Of a DNA stretch of 55,239 nt, positions 34,798 to 42,449 are shown piece after piece. The DNA is from an uncultured Eubacteriales bacterium (GTDB taxonomy: Bacteria > Bacillota > Clostridia > Christensenellales > Aristaeellaceae), in NCBI GenBank assembly GCA_902790495.1, contig CADASK010000006.1, positions 1-55,239 of the forward strand, in the 5' to 3' direction. The notes below the pieces were generated by a model. That model saw only the letters and a program-made list of their open reading frames with translations. It searched no databases and was not told the DNA's origin. Positions within the stretch are counted from its first letter, which is position 1; every line of letters starts with the position of its first letter. A program made the position numbers and the translations under genes.

Positions 34798-34834
34798 ACA
34801 AACCTTTATATGTTGAACCTATAGAGACGGGCGC

Positions 34835-34895
34835 GCGAAGGGGTGCAGGGGGCGACCGCAAAGCCCCCTGTCCGCGCCCGCAGGCGCGGAACCCC
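34835..34895 (+). repeat. Intergenic double-hairpin element, copy 5 (short form)
   Basis: Hairpin 1 is GCAGGGGGC / GCCCCCTGT region with loop GACCGCAAA, the only copy in which the loop differs (GACC for GATC). Hairpin 2 is standard. It is the first of two elements in the 321-bp gap between rnz and the ROK gene. Confidence 0.88.
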
Positions 34896-34910
34896 TGCTG
34901 CAGAGCATTT

Positions 34911-34954
34911 CGCCGCCTGCGGGCGGCGACCAGAGGCTTTCCGATCGCCTCTGG
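34911..34954 (+). other. Second type of double hairpin in the rnz-ROK gap
   Basis: CGCCGCC / GGCGGCG around TGCG (34911-34928), then CCAGAGGC / GCCTCTGG around TTTCCGATC (34930-34954). The plan, one stem with a 4-nt loop and one with a 9-nt loop containing CGATC, mirrors the repeat family in reverse order with other stem sequences. The rest of this 321-bp gap has no gene I can support. Confidence 0.6.
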
Positions 34955-35012
34955 ACTCTTCGGCCGCATGCGTTTAAGATGAACTGCCTACAGCCCATGC
35001 GAAATACGGCGC

Positions 35013-35072
35013 GCGAAGGGGTGCAGGGGGCGATCGCAAAGCCCCCTGCCCGCGCCCGCAGGCGCGGAACCC
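35013..35072 (+). repeat. Intergenic double-hairpin element, copy 6 (short form)
   Basis: Hairpin 1 is GCAGGGGGC / GCCCCCTGC with loop GATCGCAAA; hairpin 2 standard; ends GGAACCC. It lies 46 bases before the ROK kinase start. Confidence 0.9.
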
Positions 35073-35118
35073 TCTGCTGATACAGCACAATGACTATGAA
35101 GAATAAGGAGGAATCCCC

Positions 35119-35991
35119 ATGCTCTACGGCGCATTGGAAGCCGGTGGCACCAAAATGGTGCTGGGCTGCTTCGACGAGAACGGAACCCTGCTCGACCGCA
35201 CCGTGATGCCCACCGAGGCCCCGGACATCACCTTCCCGAAGATGGCGGCCTTCTTCGCGGAGAAGAAGATCGACGCCCTGGGCATCGGCAGCTTCGGGCC
35301 GCTGTGCCTGAATCCCAAGGACCCGCGCTATGGCGCCGTCGGCGCGTCGCCCAAGCTCTCCTGGCGGGGCTTCAACATCGTCAAGGCCTTCAGCGAGGCC
35401 CTGCACGTGCCGGTGGCGCTTGACACCGACGTCAACGCGGCGGCGCTGGCGGAGGCAAAGCTCGGCGCGGCGAAGGGCCTGGCCAGCTGCGTCTATGTCA
35501 CCATCGGCACGGGCGTCGGCGGCGGCGTGGTGGTGGACGGCAAGCCGATCCACGGCCTGATGCACCCGGAGCTGGGCCATATGCTGCTGACCCCCGATCC
35601 CCGCGACCCGAAGCCTGAGGGCTTCTGCCCCTACCACAAGAGCTGCCTGGAGGGCCTGGCCGCCGGCCCGAGCATGGAGAAGCGCTGGGGCCTCTCGGCG
35701 AAGGAGCTGCCGGACGATCACGTCGCCTGGGAGATCGAGGCCAACTACCTGGCCCAGATGTGCTACAACGTGATCCTCACCCTGTCCCCGGAGAAAATCA
35801 TCCTGGGCGGCGGCGTGCTGCAGCGCAAGCACATCTTCCCGCTGATCCGCCGCAGGACGCTGGAGCTGCTCAACGGCTACATCGAGGAGCTGGACGGATC
35901 GGATCTGTCGGACTACATCGTGGAGCCCGGCCTGGACACCGCCAGCGGACTGACGGGCTCCTACCTGCTGGCGCTGCAGGCCGGAGCGTGA
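35119..35991 (+). CDS. ROK-family fructokinase
   Basis: 290-residue sugar kinase. The ATP-binding EAGGTKMVLGCFDENG, the catalytic region VALDTDVNAAALAEAKLGAA, VYVTIGTGVGGGVVVDGK and the ROK zinc motif (ELGHM, then GFCPYHKSCLEGLAAGPS) are present. The H-x-C-x-H-x-C zinc pattern and overall sequence fit fructokinases or the mannoside-operon kinase GmuE rather than glucokinase. The start has AGGAGG eight bases upstream. It is followed 22 bases later by the DUF3842 gene. The sugar is not certain; fructose or mannose is most likely. Confidence 0.9.
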   Translation: MLYGALEAGGTKMVLGCFDENGTLLDRTVMPTEAPDITFPKMAAFFAEKKIDALGIGSFGPLCLNPKDPRYGAVGASPKLSWRGFNIVKAFSEALHVPVALDTDVNAAALAEAKLGAAKGLASCVYVTIGTGVGGGVVVDGKPIHGLMHPELGHMLLTPDPRDPKPEGFCPYHKSCLEGLAAGPSMEKRWGLSAKELPDDHVAWEIEANYLAQMCYNVILTLSPEKIILGGGVLQRKHIFPLIRRRTLELLNGYIEELDGSDLSDYIVEPGLDTASGLTGSYLLALQAGA

Positions 35992-36013
35992 CGAAGTGCC
36001 GGAGGTGAAGAGC

Positions 36014-36448
36014 ATGCGGATTGTCATCATGGACGCCCAGGGCGGCGGCCTGGGCAAGCTGCTTGTGGCGGGGCTGAAGAAGGCCTTTCCCGAGCAGGAG
36101 CTGATCTGCGTCGGCACCAACGCCATGGCGACGGCCGCCATGCTGCGCGCTGGGGCTGAGCGGGGCGCGACGGGGGAGAACGCGGTGCTCCTGTGCGCCC
36201 GGGAGGCGGATATCATCGCCGCGCCGCTGGGCATGGTGCTGGCCGACGCGATGCTGGGCGAGGTGACGGCGGAGATGGCCCGGGCCGTGGGCCAGTCGCG
36301 GGCGCAGCGCGTGCTGGTGCCCGTGGGCCGCTGCGACACGGTGATCGCTGGGACGCCGCGCCTGTCCATGCAGGAGGCCGCCGACGCCGCCGTGCGGGAG
36401 ATCGCGAAGCTGATAGGGGACGAAATACAAAAAAAATACACCCCGTAA
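36014..36448 (+). CDS. DUF3842 family protein
   Basis: 144 residues. The N-terminal MRIVIMDAQGGGLGKLLVAG resembles a nucleotide-binding Rossmann start; ICVGTNAMATAAMLRAGAER, GATGENAVLLCAREADII, PLGMVLADAMLGEVTAEMA and RVLVPVGRCDTVIAG follow in the order of DUF3842, a family of unknown role found mainly in Clostridia. The ATG at 36014 has GGAGGTG upstream. It lies between the ROK kinase and lysA on the same strand. Confidence 0.88.
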   Translation: MRIVIMDAQGGGLGKLLVAGLKKAFPEQELICVGTNAMATAAMLRAGAERGATGENAVLLCAREADIIAAPLGMVLADAMLGEVTAEMARAVGQSRAQRVLVPVGRCDTVIAGTPRLSMQEAADAAVREIAKLIGDEIQKKYTP

Positions 36449-36510
36449 CGGTCTTTTCGTGCTATGATTATCTTGCCGATCTTTTAAAAAGCGCAAAGGG
36501 GGAGATGCCA

Positions 36511-37770
36511 ATGCCTAATTTCGTGTTACCTGATGGAGCGTTCGAGGAGGCCGCAAGGCGGTTTCCGACGCCTTTTCATCTCTACGACGAGCAGGGCATC
36601 CGCTCCAACGCGCGAGCGCTGAACGCCGCCTTCTCCTGGTGCGAGGACTTTGAGGAGTATTTCGCCGTCAAGGCCCTGCCCAATCCCGCCATCCTCCGCA
36701 TCCTGAAGGAGGAAAAGTGCGGCGTGGACTGCTCCAGCGAGACCGAGCTGATGCTGGCGAAGGCCTGCGGCTTTTCCGGCCGGGACGTCATGTTCTCCGC
36801 CAACGCGATGCCGGACGACGAGTTCCGCATGGCGCGGGAGCTGGGGGCCTACGTCAACCTGGACGACATCAGCCACATCGACATCCTGCGCGCCCACGGC
36901 GGTATCCCGGAGACCGTGTGCTGCCGCTACAATCCCGGCGGAGATTTCAAGATCGGCACCTTCGTGATGGGCAACCCGGGAGAGGCCAAGTACGGCTTCA
37001 CCTATCCCCAGCTGCAGGAGGGGCTGGCGCAGCTGCGGGAGCTGGGCGCCAAGCGCTTCGGCCTGCACGCCTTCCTCTCCAGCAACACCATCGACAACGA
37101 CTATTATCCGACCCTCGCGCGCATCCTCTTCGAGACCGGCAAGGTGCTGGCGGAGGAAACCGGCCTGGCGCTGGCCTTCATCAACCTCTCCGGCGGCGTG
37201 GGCATTCCCTACCGCCCGGAGGACAACAAGCCCGACATCGCGGCCATCGGCGCGGCGGTGCGAAGGGTCTACGAGGAGGTTTTTCCCCAGGGCGGCGTCG
37301 CCATCAAGACGGAGCTGGGCCGCTGGATGACGGGCCCCAACGGCTGGCTGGTCACCCATGCCACCCACCATAAGGATACCTACAAGCACTACATCGGCCT
37401 GGACGCCTGCGCCGCCAACCTGATGCGGCCCGCCATGTACGGCGCTTATCACCACATCACCGTGTGCGGCAAGCGCGAGGCACCCTGCGATCACGTGTAC
37501 GACGTGACGGGCTGCCTGTGCGAGAACAACGACAAGTTTGCGATCGACCGGCCTCTGCCGGAGATCAACGAGGGCGATCTGGTCGTGATCCACGACACGG
37601 GCGCCCACGGCTATGCGATGGGTTATAACTACAATGGCCGCCTCCGCTCGGCAGAGGTGCTACTGACGGCCGCGGGAGACTACCGGCTCATTCGCCGGGC
37701 GGAAACTCCGCGCGATTACTTTGCAACCCTGGATATCGACGAGTCGGCGGAGGCCCTGGGCCTCAGATAA
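36511..37770 (+). CDS. lysA: Diaminopimelate decarboxylase-type PLP enzyme
   Basis: 419 residues of the fold-type III (alanine-racemase-like) decarboxylases, making lysine from meso-diaminopimelate. PLP-lysine segment is EEYFAVKALPNPAILR; GVDCSSETELMLAKA, LSGGVGIPYRP, IKTELGRWMTGPNGWL and the C-terminal CENNDKFA with VIHDTGAHGYAMGYNYNG are seen. Two in-frame ATGs occur; the second (36511) has the proper six-base gap from GGGGGAG. There is no lysine riboswitch upstream that I can see. A related decarboxylase of different substrate is possible but less likely. Confidence 0.88.
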   Translation: MPNFVLPDGAFEEAARRFPTPFHLYDEQGIRSNARALNAAFSWCEDFEEYFAVKALPNPAILRILKEEKCGVDCSSETELMLAKACGFSGRDVMFSANAMPDDEFRMARELGAYVNLDDISHIDILRAHGGIPETVCCRYNPGGDFKIGTFVMGNPGEAKYGFTYPQLQEGLAQLRELGAKRFGLHAFLSSNTIDNDYYPTLARILFETGKVLAEETGLALAFINLSGGVGIPYRPEDNKPDIAAIGAAVRRVYEEVFPQGGVAIKTELGRWMTGPNGWLVTHATHHKDTYKHYIGLDACAANLMRPAMYGAYHHITVCGKREAPCDHVYDVTGCLCENNDKFAIDRPLPEINEGDLVVIHDTGAHGYAMGYNYNGRLRSAEVLLTAAGDYRLIRRAETPRDYFATLDIDESAEALGLR

Positions 37771-37815
37771 ACACCGAGCCGCTTTCCGGGGCTGAGAGTT
37801 GTTCCGGAGGTGCCT

Positions 37816-38421
37816 ATGTTTCTGACTCATATGGCGCTGGACATCAACCGGCGCGAAACGATTGAATTGCTGAAGAATCAGGCGCTGCTGTGCCTCACGG
37901 TGCGGGCGGCCTTCGCGGGCGGCAACATGGTGCCGCTGTTCCGCGTGGATCAGATCGGCAGCCGGCAGTGGCTGGTGATCCTGTCCCGCCTGCGCCCGAG
38001 CCTGTACATGGCCCACGAGCGCTACGGCTACCTCGGCGTGTTTCCCTCCTGGGAGACCTTTGACTACGACGATGTGATCGAGGACGCCACCAACGGGAGC
38101 CTCTGGCGCTTTGAACTGAACGCCAGCCCCATGGGCCTGTGCCCCGCGGCGGACGAGCGCCTGCTGGACGAGACTTGGCTGAACCACTGGCTGCGCGAGA
38201 GCTCTGCGCACAACGGCTTCGAGGTGCGCTCCCTGCACCTGATGGATCGCGGATGGCTGGATGTGGAGGAGAAGCACCTCCACTACGCGAGGTGGCGTGG
38301 CAGCCTGTGCGTGACCGAGGCGGAACTGTTTGAGGCCGTGTCGATGCGCGGCCTGGGCGTGGGCCAGCCCTGGGGCGAAGGCCTGATGACCCTCACCCGC
38401 ACCTATGGGGTAGGAGAATAG
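37816..38421 (+). CDS. cas6e: Solitary Cas6e/Cse3-like protein lacking the usual catalytic residues
   Basis: 201 residues, the size of Cas6e. It begins MFLTHMALDI with RR at 12-13 and has SLWRFELNASP near residue 95, corresponding to the FRLRANP segment of the family. Its end is the glycine-rich RNA-binding loop GLGVGQPWGEGLMTLTR (Cas6e: GIGxGKAxGxGLLxL), with GSLCVTEAELF before it. Against the Thermus enzyme as I remember it, an ungapped N-terminal alignment puts Ala at the catalytic Tyr23 and Cys at His26. The ATG at 37816 has GGAGGTG five bases upstream. No other cas gene or array is in the window. The fold call is good; RNA cleavage is doubtful. Confidence 0.8.
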   Translation: MFLTHMALDINRRETIELLKNQALLCLTVRAAFAGGNMVPLFRVDQIGSRQWLVILSRLRPSLYMAHERYGYLGVFPSWETFDYDDVIEDATNGSLWRFELNASPMGLCPAADERLLDETWLNHWLRESSAHNGFEVRSLHLMDRGWLDVEEKHLHYARWRGSLCVTEAELFEAVSMRGLGVGQPWGEGLMTLTRTYGVGE

Positions 38422-38439
38422 AAAGACTAAAGAGGATAG

Positions 38440-38563
38440 GCGAAGGTTTGCAAAGGGCTCTGAGCGCCCGGAAAACAGTCCGGTGGACTGTTTTCAGCGA
38501 AGAGCGGGCGGCAGCCCCGGAACGATCGCAAAGCCCTTTGCCCGCGCCCGCAGGCGCGGAACC
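38440..38563 (+). repeat. Intergenic double-hairpin element, copy 7 (long form)
   Basis: Standard ends (GCGAAGGTTTGCAAAGGGC and CGATCGCAAAGCCCTTTGC, then CCGCGCCCGCAGGCGCGG), with an insert of about 65 bases between GGG and CGATCGC. The insert holds the 11-bp hairpin GAAAACAGTCC / GGACTGTTTTC (loop GGT) and outer arms CGCCCG / CGGGCG. It starts 18 bases after the Cas6e-like stop codon. Confidence 0.9.
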
Positions 38564-38598
38564 TTGGCTGCCGCGTAGGATTCGGAGGAAGAATCAAC

Positions 38599-39243
38599 GT
38601 GCTTTTGATGCTGGATGATCTGTATACCACGGCGCCCTGGGATCAGCTGGACGCCGTTGTTTTCGACGTGGGAAACGTGCTGGTGCGCTTTTCCCCCGAG
38701 CAGGTGCTGACCGAGCTTTTCCACGGACAGGACGCGCTGCAGGCGCGCCTGATGGGCCGCGTGTTCAAAACGCCCTACTGGATCATGCTGGATCACGGCA
38801 TCATCACCTATGACGAGGCGCTGGAGGCCATGACGGGCCGCGAGAGCGACCTGCGGTCGAGCATCCGCCTGATCCTGCAGAACTGGCAGGATCTCAAGCA
38901 TACGATCCCGGAGGGCGTCGAGACCCTCCGCGCGGTGAAGGCCCACGGCAAGAAGGCCTTTGTGCTGAGCAACTACCACACCGACGCCTTCGCCTATATC
39001 GAGAAGAAATACGACTTCTTCTCCCTGTTCGACGGCAAGGTGATCTCCGCCCGGGTGGGCCTGCTGAAGCCCGATCCGGCCATTTTCCGCCGGCTGACGG
39101 AGTGCTACGGCTTGCAGCCGACGCGGTCGCTGTTCATCGACGACACGCCGGTGAATGTGGAGGCCGCGATGACCTTGGGGTGGCAGGGGATCTGCTACAA
39201 TGAGCCTGGGAAGCTCAGCCGCTTCTTTGGCATGAATGCGTGA
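38599..39243 (+). CDS. HAD-family hydrolase (subfamily IA)
   Basis: 214-residue haloacid-dehalogenase-fold phosphatase. Motif I is AVVFDVGNVLVRF; here the second aspartate of DxD is replaced by GN in the manner of the YihX-like group (DVGNVL). Motif II lies in AFVLSNYH, motif III lysine in VGLLKPDPAIFRRL and motif IV in LFIDDTPVNVEAA. The start is GTG at 38599, nine bases after GGAGGA. Its likely substrates are small sugar phosphates or nucleotides. A strong bidirectional terminator follows. Confidence 0.92.
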   Translation: MLLMLDDLYTTAPWDQLDAVVFDVGNVLVRFSPEQVLTELFHGQDALQARLMGRVFKTPYWIMLDHGIITYDEALEAMTGRESDLRSSIRLILQNWQDLKHTIPEGVETLRAVKAHGKKAFVLSNYHTDAFAYIEKKYDFFSLFDGKVISARVGLLKPDPAIFRRLTECYGLQPTRSLFIDDTPVNVEAAMTLGWQGICYNEPGKLSRFFGMNA

Positions 39244-39256
39244 TTGTTCTTATGAT

Positions 39257-39294
39257 AAAAGACACGGCGCTGAGGTATTCAGGCCGTGTCTTTT
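39257..39294. terminator. Bidirectional terminator between HAD and ATP-grasp genes
   Basis: AAAAGACACGGC and GCCGTGTCTTTT form a 12-bp stem with inner CTGA/TCAG pairing. T-tracts on both strands suit the two convergent genes. Confidence 0.92.
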
Positions 39295-39313
39295 ATGATC
39301 TATGAAGGATAGA

Positions 39314-40501
39314 TTATTCTTTCAATGCGTCGGCGTAGAAGGCGTTCATGGCTTCCTCGGTGGGGAAGAGGCCCACGAACATCCGGTTGCCCATGGCGCC
39401 GGAGAGGGCGTCCGGGATGCGGCCGGTCATGCGCAGCTGCGCGCCGTACTTCGCCATGAGCATGTCGTCGCTCAGCTGGAAGTTCTTTCCGTCGCGGCGG
39501 CCGGCGAAGGCGCAGTAATTGTGCTCGCCGCTGGGCTTCAGCGTCGTGTTGTAGGCGATCATGTCCGCCCAGATCTTGTACACGTCGGTGCTGTTGGCGA
39601 AGTTCATCATGTCGGGGGAGAAGCCGCCGCAGGGACGCATGTTGACTTCCAGGGCCACCACGTCGCCCGCCTTGCCCATGGGCTGATCCTTGGTCAGGCG
39701 GAAGAACTCAAAGTGCACGAAGCGGCTTTTCACGCCGAAGGCCTTCACGGTGGCGCGGCCGGCGGCGCGCACGTCGTCCGCCAGGTCCTTGACGATGTAG
39801 TAGATGGAGTTGTCGTTGTTGTTGACGATGTCCATGATGGAGTCCGGGGTCACGTTGCCGGTCTCAAAGATGGGATCGCCGTTGCTGTCGATGATGGCGT
39901 CGTAGCTGTTGACCTCGGCGGTGACGAACTCCTCCATGATGTAGGGCACGGCGGGATCCTTCTCCGCCAGGAAGGCCTGCAGCTCGCCGTCGTCGTCCAG
40001 CTTGTAGGTGTGGGACGCGCCGACGCCGTTGTCGGGCTTGACGATGACGGGATAGCCGACCTCGCCGATGAAAGCCTTGCAGCCCTCGATATCGTCCACC
40101 ATGTGGTAGCGGGCGGTGCGGATGCCGGCCTGCTGGTAGTAGGGCTTCATGCCGCTCTTGTACTTGATGCGCGCCAGGTCGCTGACCTGCCAGCCGCTGG
40201 TGATGTGGAAGTCGGTGCGCAGCATGGCGTCCCGCTCCAGCCAGTACTCGTTGTTGCTCTCCAGCCAGTCGATGCGGCCGTACTTGCTGATGAAGAAGGC
40301 CACCGCGCGGTAGACCTCGTCGTAGTTCTCCAGGGTGGAGACCTTGTAGTACTCGTGCAGGGCGTCCTTCAGGGCCGGGTTCAGCTCGTCATAGGGCTGG
40401 TCGCCGATGCCGAGCACGCGCAGGCCGTTGTGGCTCAGCTCGCGGCAGAACTGCCAGTAGTTGGTGGGGAAGTTCGGGGAGATAAACACAAAATTCTTCA
40501 T
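39314..40501 (-). CDS. ATP-grasp domain protein (carboxylate-amine/thiol ligase type)
   Basis: 395 residues. The N-terminal part is a Rossmann-like pre-ATP domain (FVFISPNFPTNYWQFCREL); the ATP-grasp core contains KYKSGMKPYYQQAGIRTARY, YPVIVKPDNGVGASHTYKL, YIMEEFVTAEVNSYDAI and the metal-binding VVALEVNMRPCGGFSPDMMN. Such enzymes join a carboxylate to an amine or other nucleophile using ATP. It lies downstream of two esterase-fold genes on the same strand, with an intergenic element between. The substrate is not predictable. The start has AAAGGA upstream. Confidence 0.88.
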   Translation of the reverse strand: MKNFVFISPNFPTNYWQFCRELSHNGLRVLGIGDQPYDELNPALKDALHEYYKVSTLENYDEVYRAVAFFISKYGRIDWLESNNEYWLERDAMLRTDFHITSGWQVSDLARIKYKSGMKPYYQQAGIRTARYHMVDDIEGCKAFIGEVGYPVIVKPDNGVGASHTYKLDDDGELQAFLAEKDPAVPYIMEEFVTAEVNSYDAIIDSNGDPIFETGNVTPDSIMDIVNNNDNSIYYIVKDLADDVRAAGRATVKAFGVKSRFVHFEFFRLTKDQPMGKAGDVVALEVNMRPCGGFSPDMMNFANSTDVYKIWADMIAYNTTLKPSGEHNYCAFAGRRDGKNFQLSDDMLMAKYGAQLRMTGRIPDALSGAMGNRMFVGLFPTEEAMNAFYADALKE

Positions 40502-40596
40502 GGCGTTGTCCTTTCGCTAATCAGCAAGAGTTAAAGATTTGTTCAACAGCCTCGCATCAGCGCAAGCGTTCCGATAGTTCCCACTAAAAAGATGGG

Positions 40597-40655
40597 GCGA
40601 AGGGGTGGAGGGGGCGATCGCAAAGCCCCCTCCCCGCGCCCGCAGGCGCGGGATC
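40597..40655 (+). repeat. Intergenic double-hairpin element, copy 8 (short form)
   Basis: Hairpin 1 is GGAGGGGGC / GCCCCCTCC with loop GATCGCAAA; hairpin 2 standard; ends GCGGGATC. It lies between the ATP-grasp and esterase genes and is antisense to them. Confidence 0.9.
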
Positions 40656-40657
40656 TC

Positions 40658-41413
40658 TCAGTCCCCTAACAAATGAGGAAGGTGATACTGACACTGCTTG
40701 AACCACCAGTCCCAGTCATGGGCGCTGTCACTGCCCCAGATATCAAACCACACGTTGATGCCCTTGGACGCGCAGATATCCCGCAGCTGGAAGGTGGTCT
40801 CCGGAATCTCCCAGGGGCCTGTGCCCACCACGATGATCCCCCGGTGCCGGTTGTACTCCTGGATGAAGGGGTGATCCGCGGGCATGCCGCCCAGGGAATC
40901 CACCGGGCTGTTCATGTAGACGAGATCGTCCATGTAGCCGTCGAAGCCGTAGGAGGCGGTGTAGATGCCGCTGAGGGCCAGCAGGCCGTCGAAGAGATCG
41001 GGACGGCGGAAGAAGAGGTTGGCCGCGTGGATCGCACCCAGGGAGGCCCCGTAAACCGCCACCCCGGGATAGCCCGTCCAGCCGTTGCGCTGGTTCACCA
41101 TATCCCGCGCGAAGGGCACAATCTCGTCGGTGATGAAGCGGATCCACTGCTCGTAGCGCTCGATGCGCCAGCGCGGATCGCCGCCCTTGTTGCTCCAGGT
41201 CTCCTGGTCGATGGTGTCGATGGAGAAGACCATGCACTGGCCGCTCTCGATCCACGGCGCCCAGCAGTCCGCCATGCCGAAGTTCTCAAAGTCATAAAAG
41301 TGCCCGTCCTGGCAGGGGATAAAGAGGATGGGCTTGCCCGCGTGGCCGTAGACCTTCAGCTCCATGTCGCGGCCCAGCGCCGGGCTGTACTCCTTGAAAT
41401 ACTGGGTTTCCAT
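40658..41413 (-). CDS. Esterase-fold alpha/beta hydrolase (first of two)
   Basis: 251 residues, cytoplasmic. It starts ETQYFKEYSPALGRDMELKV, has an oxyanion region KPILFIPCQDGHFYDFENFG and the nucleophile elbow VAVYGASLGAIHAANLFF; the histidine is probably in SAHDWDWWFKQ. This matches the putative esterase (esterase D-like) family. ATG at 41413 is the second of two in-frame starts and has AAGGAG eight bases before it; the first is too close. It lies 13 bases after the other esterase gene, so the pair is one transcript. Confidence 0.87.
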   Translation of the reverse strand: METQYFKEYSPALGRDMELKVYGHAGKPILFIPCQDGHFYDFENFGMADCWAPWIESGQCMVFSIDTIDQETWSNKGGDPRWRIERYEQWIRFITDEIVPFARDMVNQRNGWTGYPGVAVYGASLGAIHAANLFFRRPDLFDGLLALSGIYTASYGFDGYMDDLVYMNSPVDSLGGMPADHPFIQEYNRHRGIIVVGTGPWEIPETTFQLRDICASKGINVWFDIWGSDSAHDWDWWFKQCQYHLPHLLGD

Positions 41414-41426
41414 ACACATTGCTCCT

Positions 41427-42194
41427 TCATTCGCGCTCGTAGAGCAGGGTTTGCATCAGGAAGGGAATCTGTTCCTCCCAGCAGGCCTCGCAGTGGTCGC
41501 CGTTGGGCACGATGCGGCTGTTGAGCCACACGCCCCTGCGCATCAGCGCGTTGGCGATGCGCATGTAGTGGCGCAGCATCTCGCCGTGGTTCTGCATCTC
41601 CCGCGAGCCGTAATCCATGTACAGCACGGTGCCGGGGTGGAAATCCGTCCGCTCGATCAGGCTGTCCAGGCGGTCGGGGCTGACCCACACGCTGGGGGAG
41701 AGGGCCGCGCCGCGTCCGAATACGTCGTTGTAGGCGGTCACGGCGTAGATCGTCATCAGCCCGCCCATGGAGCTGCCCGCGATGAAGGTGGCCTCCCGGT
41801 CCGGGATGGTGGGATAGTGCTCGTCGATCATCGGCTTGAGGCTGTAGGCGAGCCAGTTCATGAACAGCCTGCCCCGGCCCCGCACGTCGCCGAAAAAGTC
41901 GTCGTGGAAGGAGAAGGGCGAGTACTCGCTGAGCCTGCCGTTGTTGCGGCGGTGGTTGCAGTCGACGGCGACGATGATCAGGGGCGTCTGCGTCGCGTCC
42001 ATGTATTCCTTCATGCCCCAGCTCTTGCCGTAGGTCGCGTCCTCGTCGAAGAAGACGTTGTGGCCGTCGAACATGTACAGCACGGGGAAGCGCGCCTCGG
42101 GGTCCTCCATGCAGGCGTCGGGGAGGTAGACATACACCTTGCGGCCCTTGCGGCCGGTCAGCCGGGGAATGGGTGTGTACCAGGTTTCAACCAT
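41427..42194 (-). CDS. Esterase-fold alpha/beta hydrolase (second of two)
   Basis: 255 residues, cytoplasmic, of the putative esterase family that includes enterobactin-type esterases and esterase D. RKVYVYLPDACMEDPEARFP, VLYMFDGHNVFFDEDATYG, the nucleophile elbow FIAGSSMGGLMTIYA and the histidine segment PNGDHCEACWEEQIPF are seen. The ATG at 42194 is preceded by AAAGG, and the upstream open frame overlaps the promoter. As the first gene of an esterase-esterase-ATP-grasp unit, it may act on an ester or amide made or recycled by the ligase; this is inference. Confidence 0.88.
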   Translation of the reverse strand: MVETWYTPIPRLTGRKGRKVYVYLPDACMEDPEARFPVLYMFDGHNVFFDEDATYGKSWGMKEYMDATQTPLIIVAVDCNHRRNNGRLSEYSPFSFHDDFFGDVRGRGRLFMNWLAYSLKPMIDEHYPTIPDREATFIAGSSMGGLMTIYAVTAYNDVFGRGAALSPSVWVSPDRLDSLIERTDFHPGTVLYMDYGSREMQNHGEMLRHYMRIANALMRRGVWLNSRIVPNGDHCEACWEEQIPFLMQTLLYERE

Positions 42195-42237
42195 AGGTCG
42201 GCCTTTCTGAACAGTGCGAATTGGGTAAGCCTTGACC

Positions 42238-42266
42238 AGTGTATCACATCGCCATGCCCCCCGCAA
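42238..42266 (-). promoter_or_regulatory. Candidate promoter of the esterase operon
   Basis: On the minus strand TTGCGG (42261-42266), a 17-bp spacer and TACACT (42238-42243), 44 bases before the first esterase start. Both boxes are partial matches. Confidence 0.5.
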
Positions 42267-42347
42267 CCCTTCGGCTGTATCTCCTCGGTTTTTTTCGCGA
42301 TGTCACTAAAAATGAATCCTATCACGAATGATAAACAAAAGCGCGGC

Positions 42348-42406
42348 GCGAAGGGGTGGAGGGGGCGATCGCAAAGCCCCCTCCCCGCGCCCGCAGGCGC
42401 GGAATC
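42348..42406 (+). repeat. Intergenic double-hairpin element, copy 9 (short form)
   Basis: Same arms as copy 8 (GGAGGGGGC / GCCCCCTCC, loop GATCGCAAA) and a standard second hairpin, ending GGAATC. It lies in the 301-bp gap between two minus-strand operons; apart from this element, the promoter and the terminator I see nothing else there. Confidence 0.9.
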
Positions 42407-42449
42407 TTCTCTTAGAAGAAAAAAGAATATACATACAAAGGTCAGGCAT

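Noticed and set aside
34835-35072. Neighbouring repeats read as a short CRISPR array
   Set aside because: Only two copies, 117 bases apart, with a different structured sequence between them; all other copies are kilobases away, so there is no regular repeat-spacer pattern.
37787-37800. GGGGCTGAGAG just before the Cas6e-like gene, as in TPP riboswitches
   Set aside because: Only the CTGAGA piece is present; the gap is 45 bases and lacks the ACCTGAT-type motif and the helices of the full aptamer.
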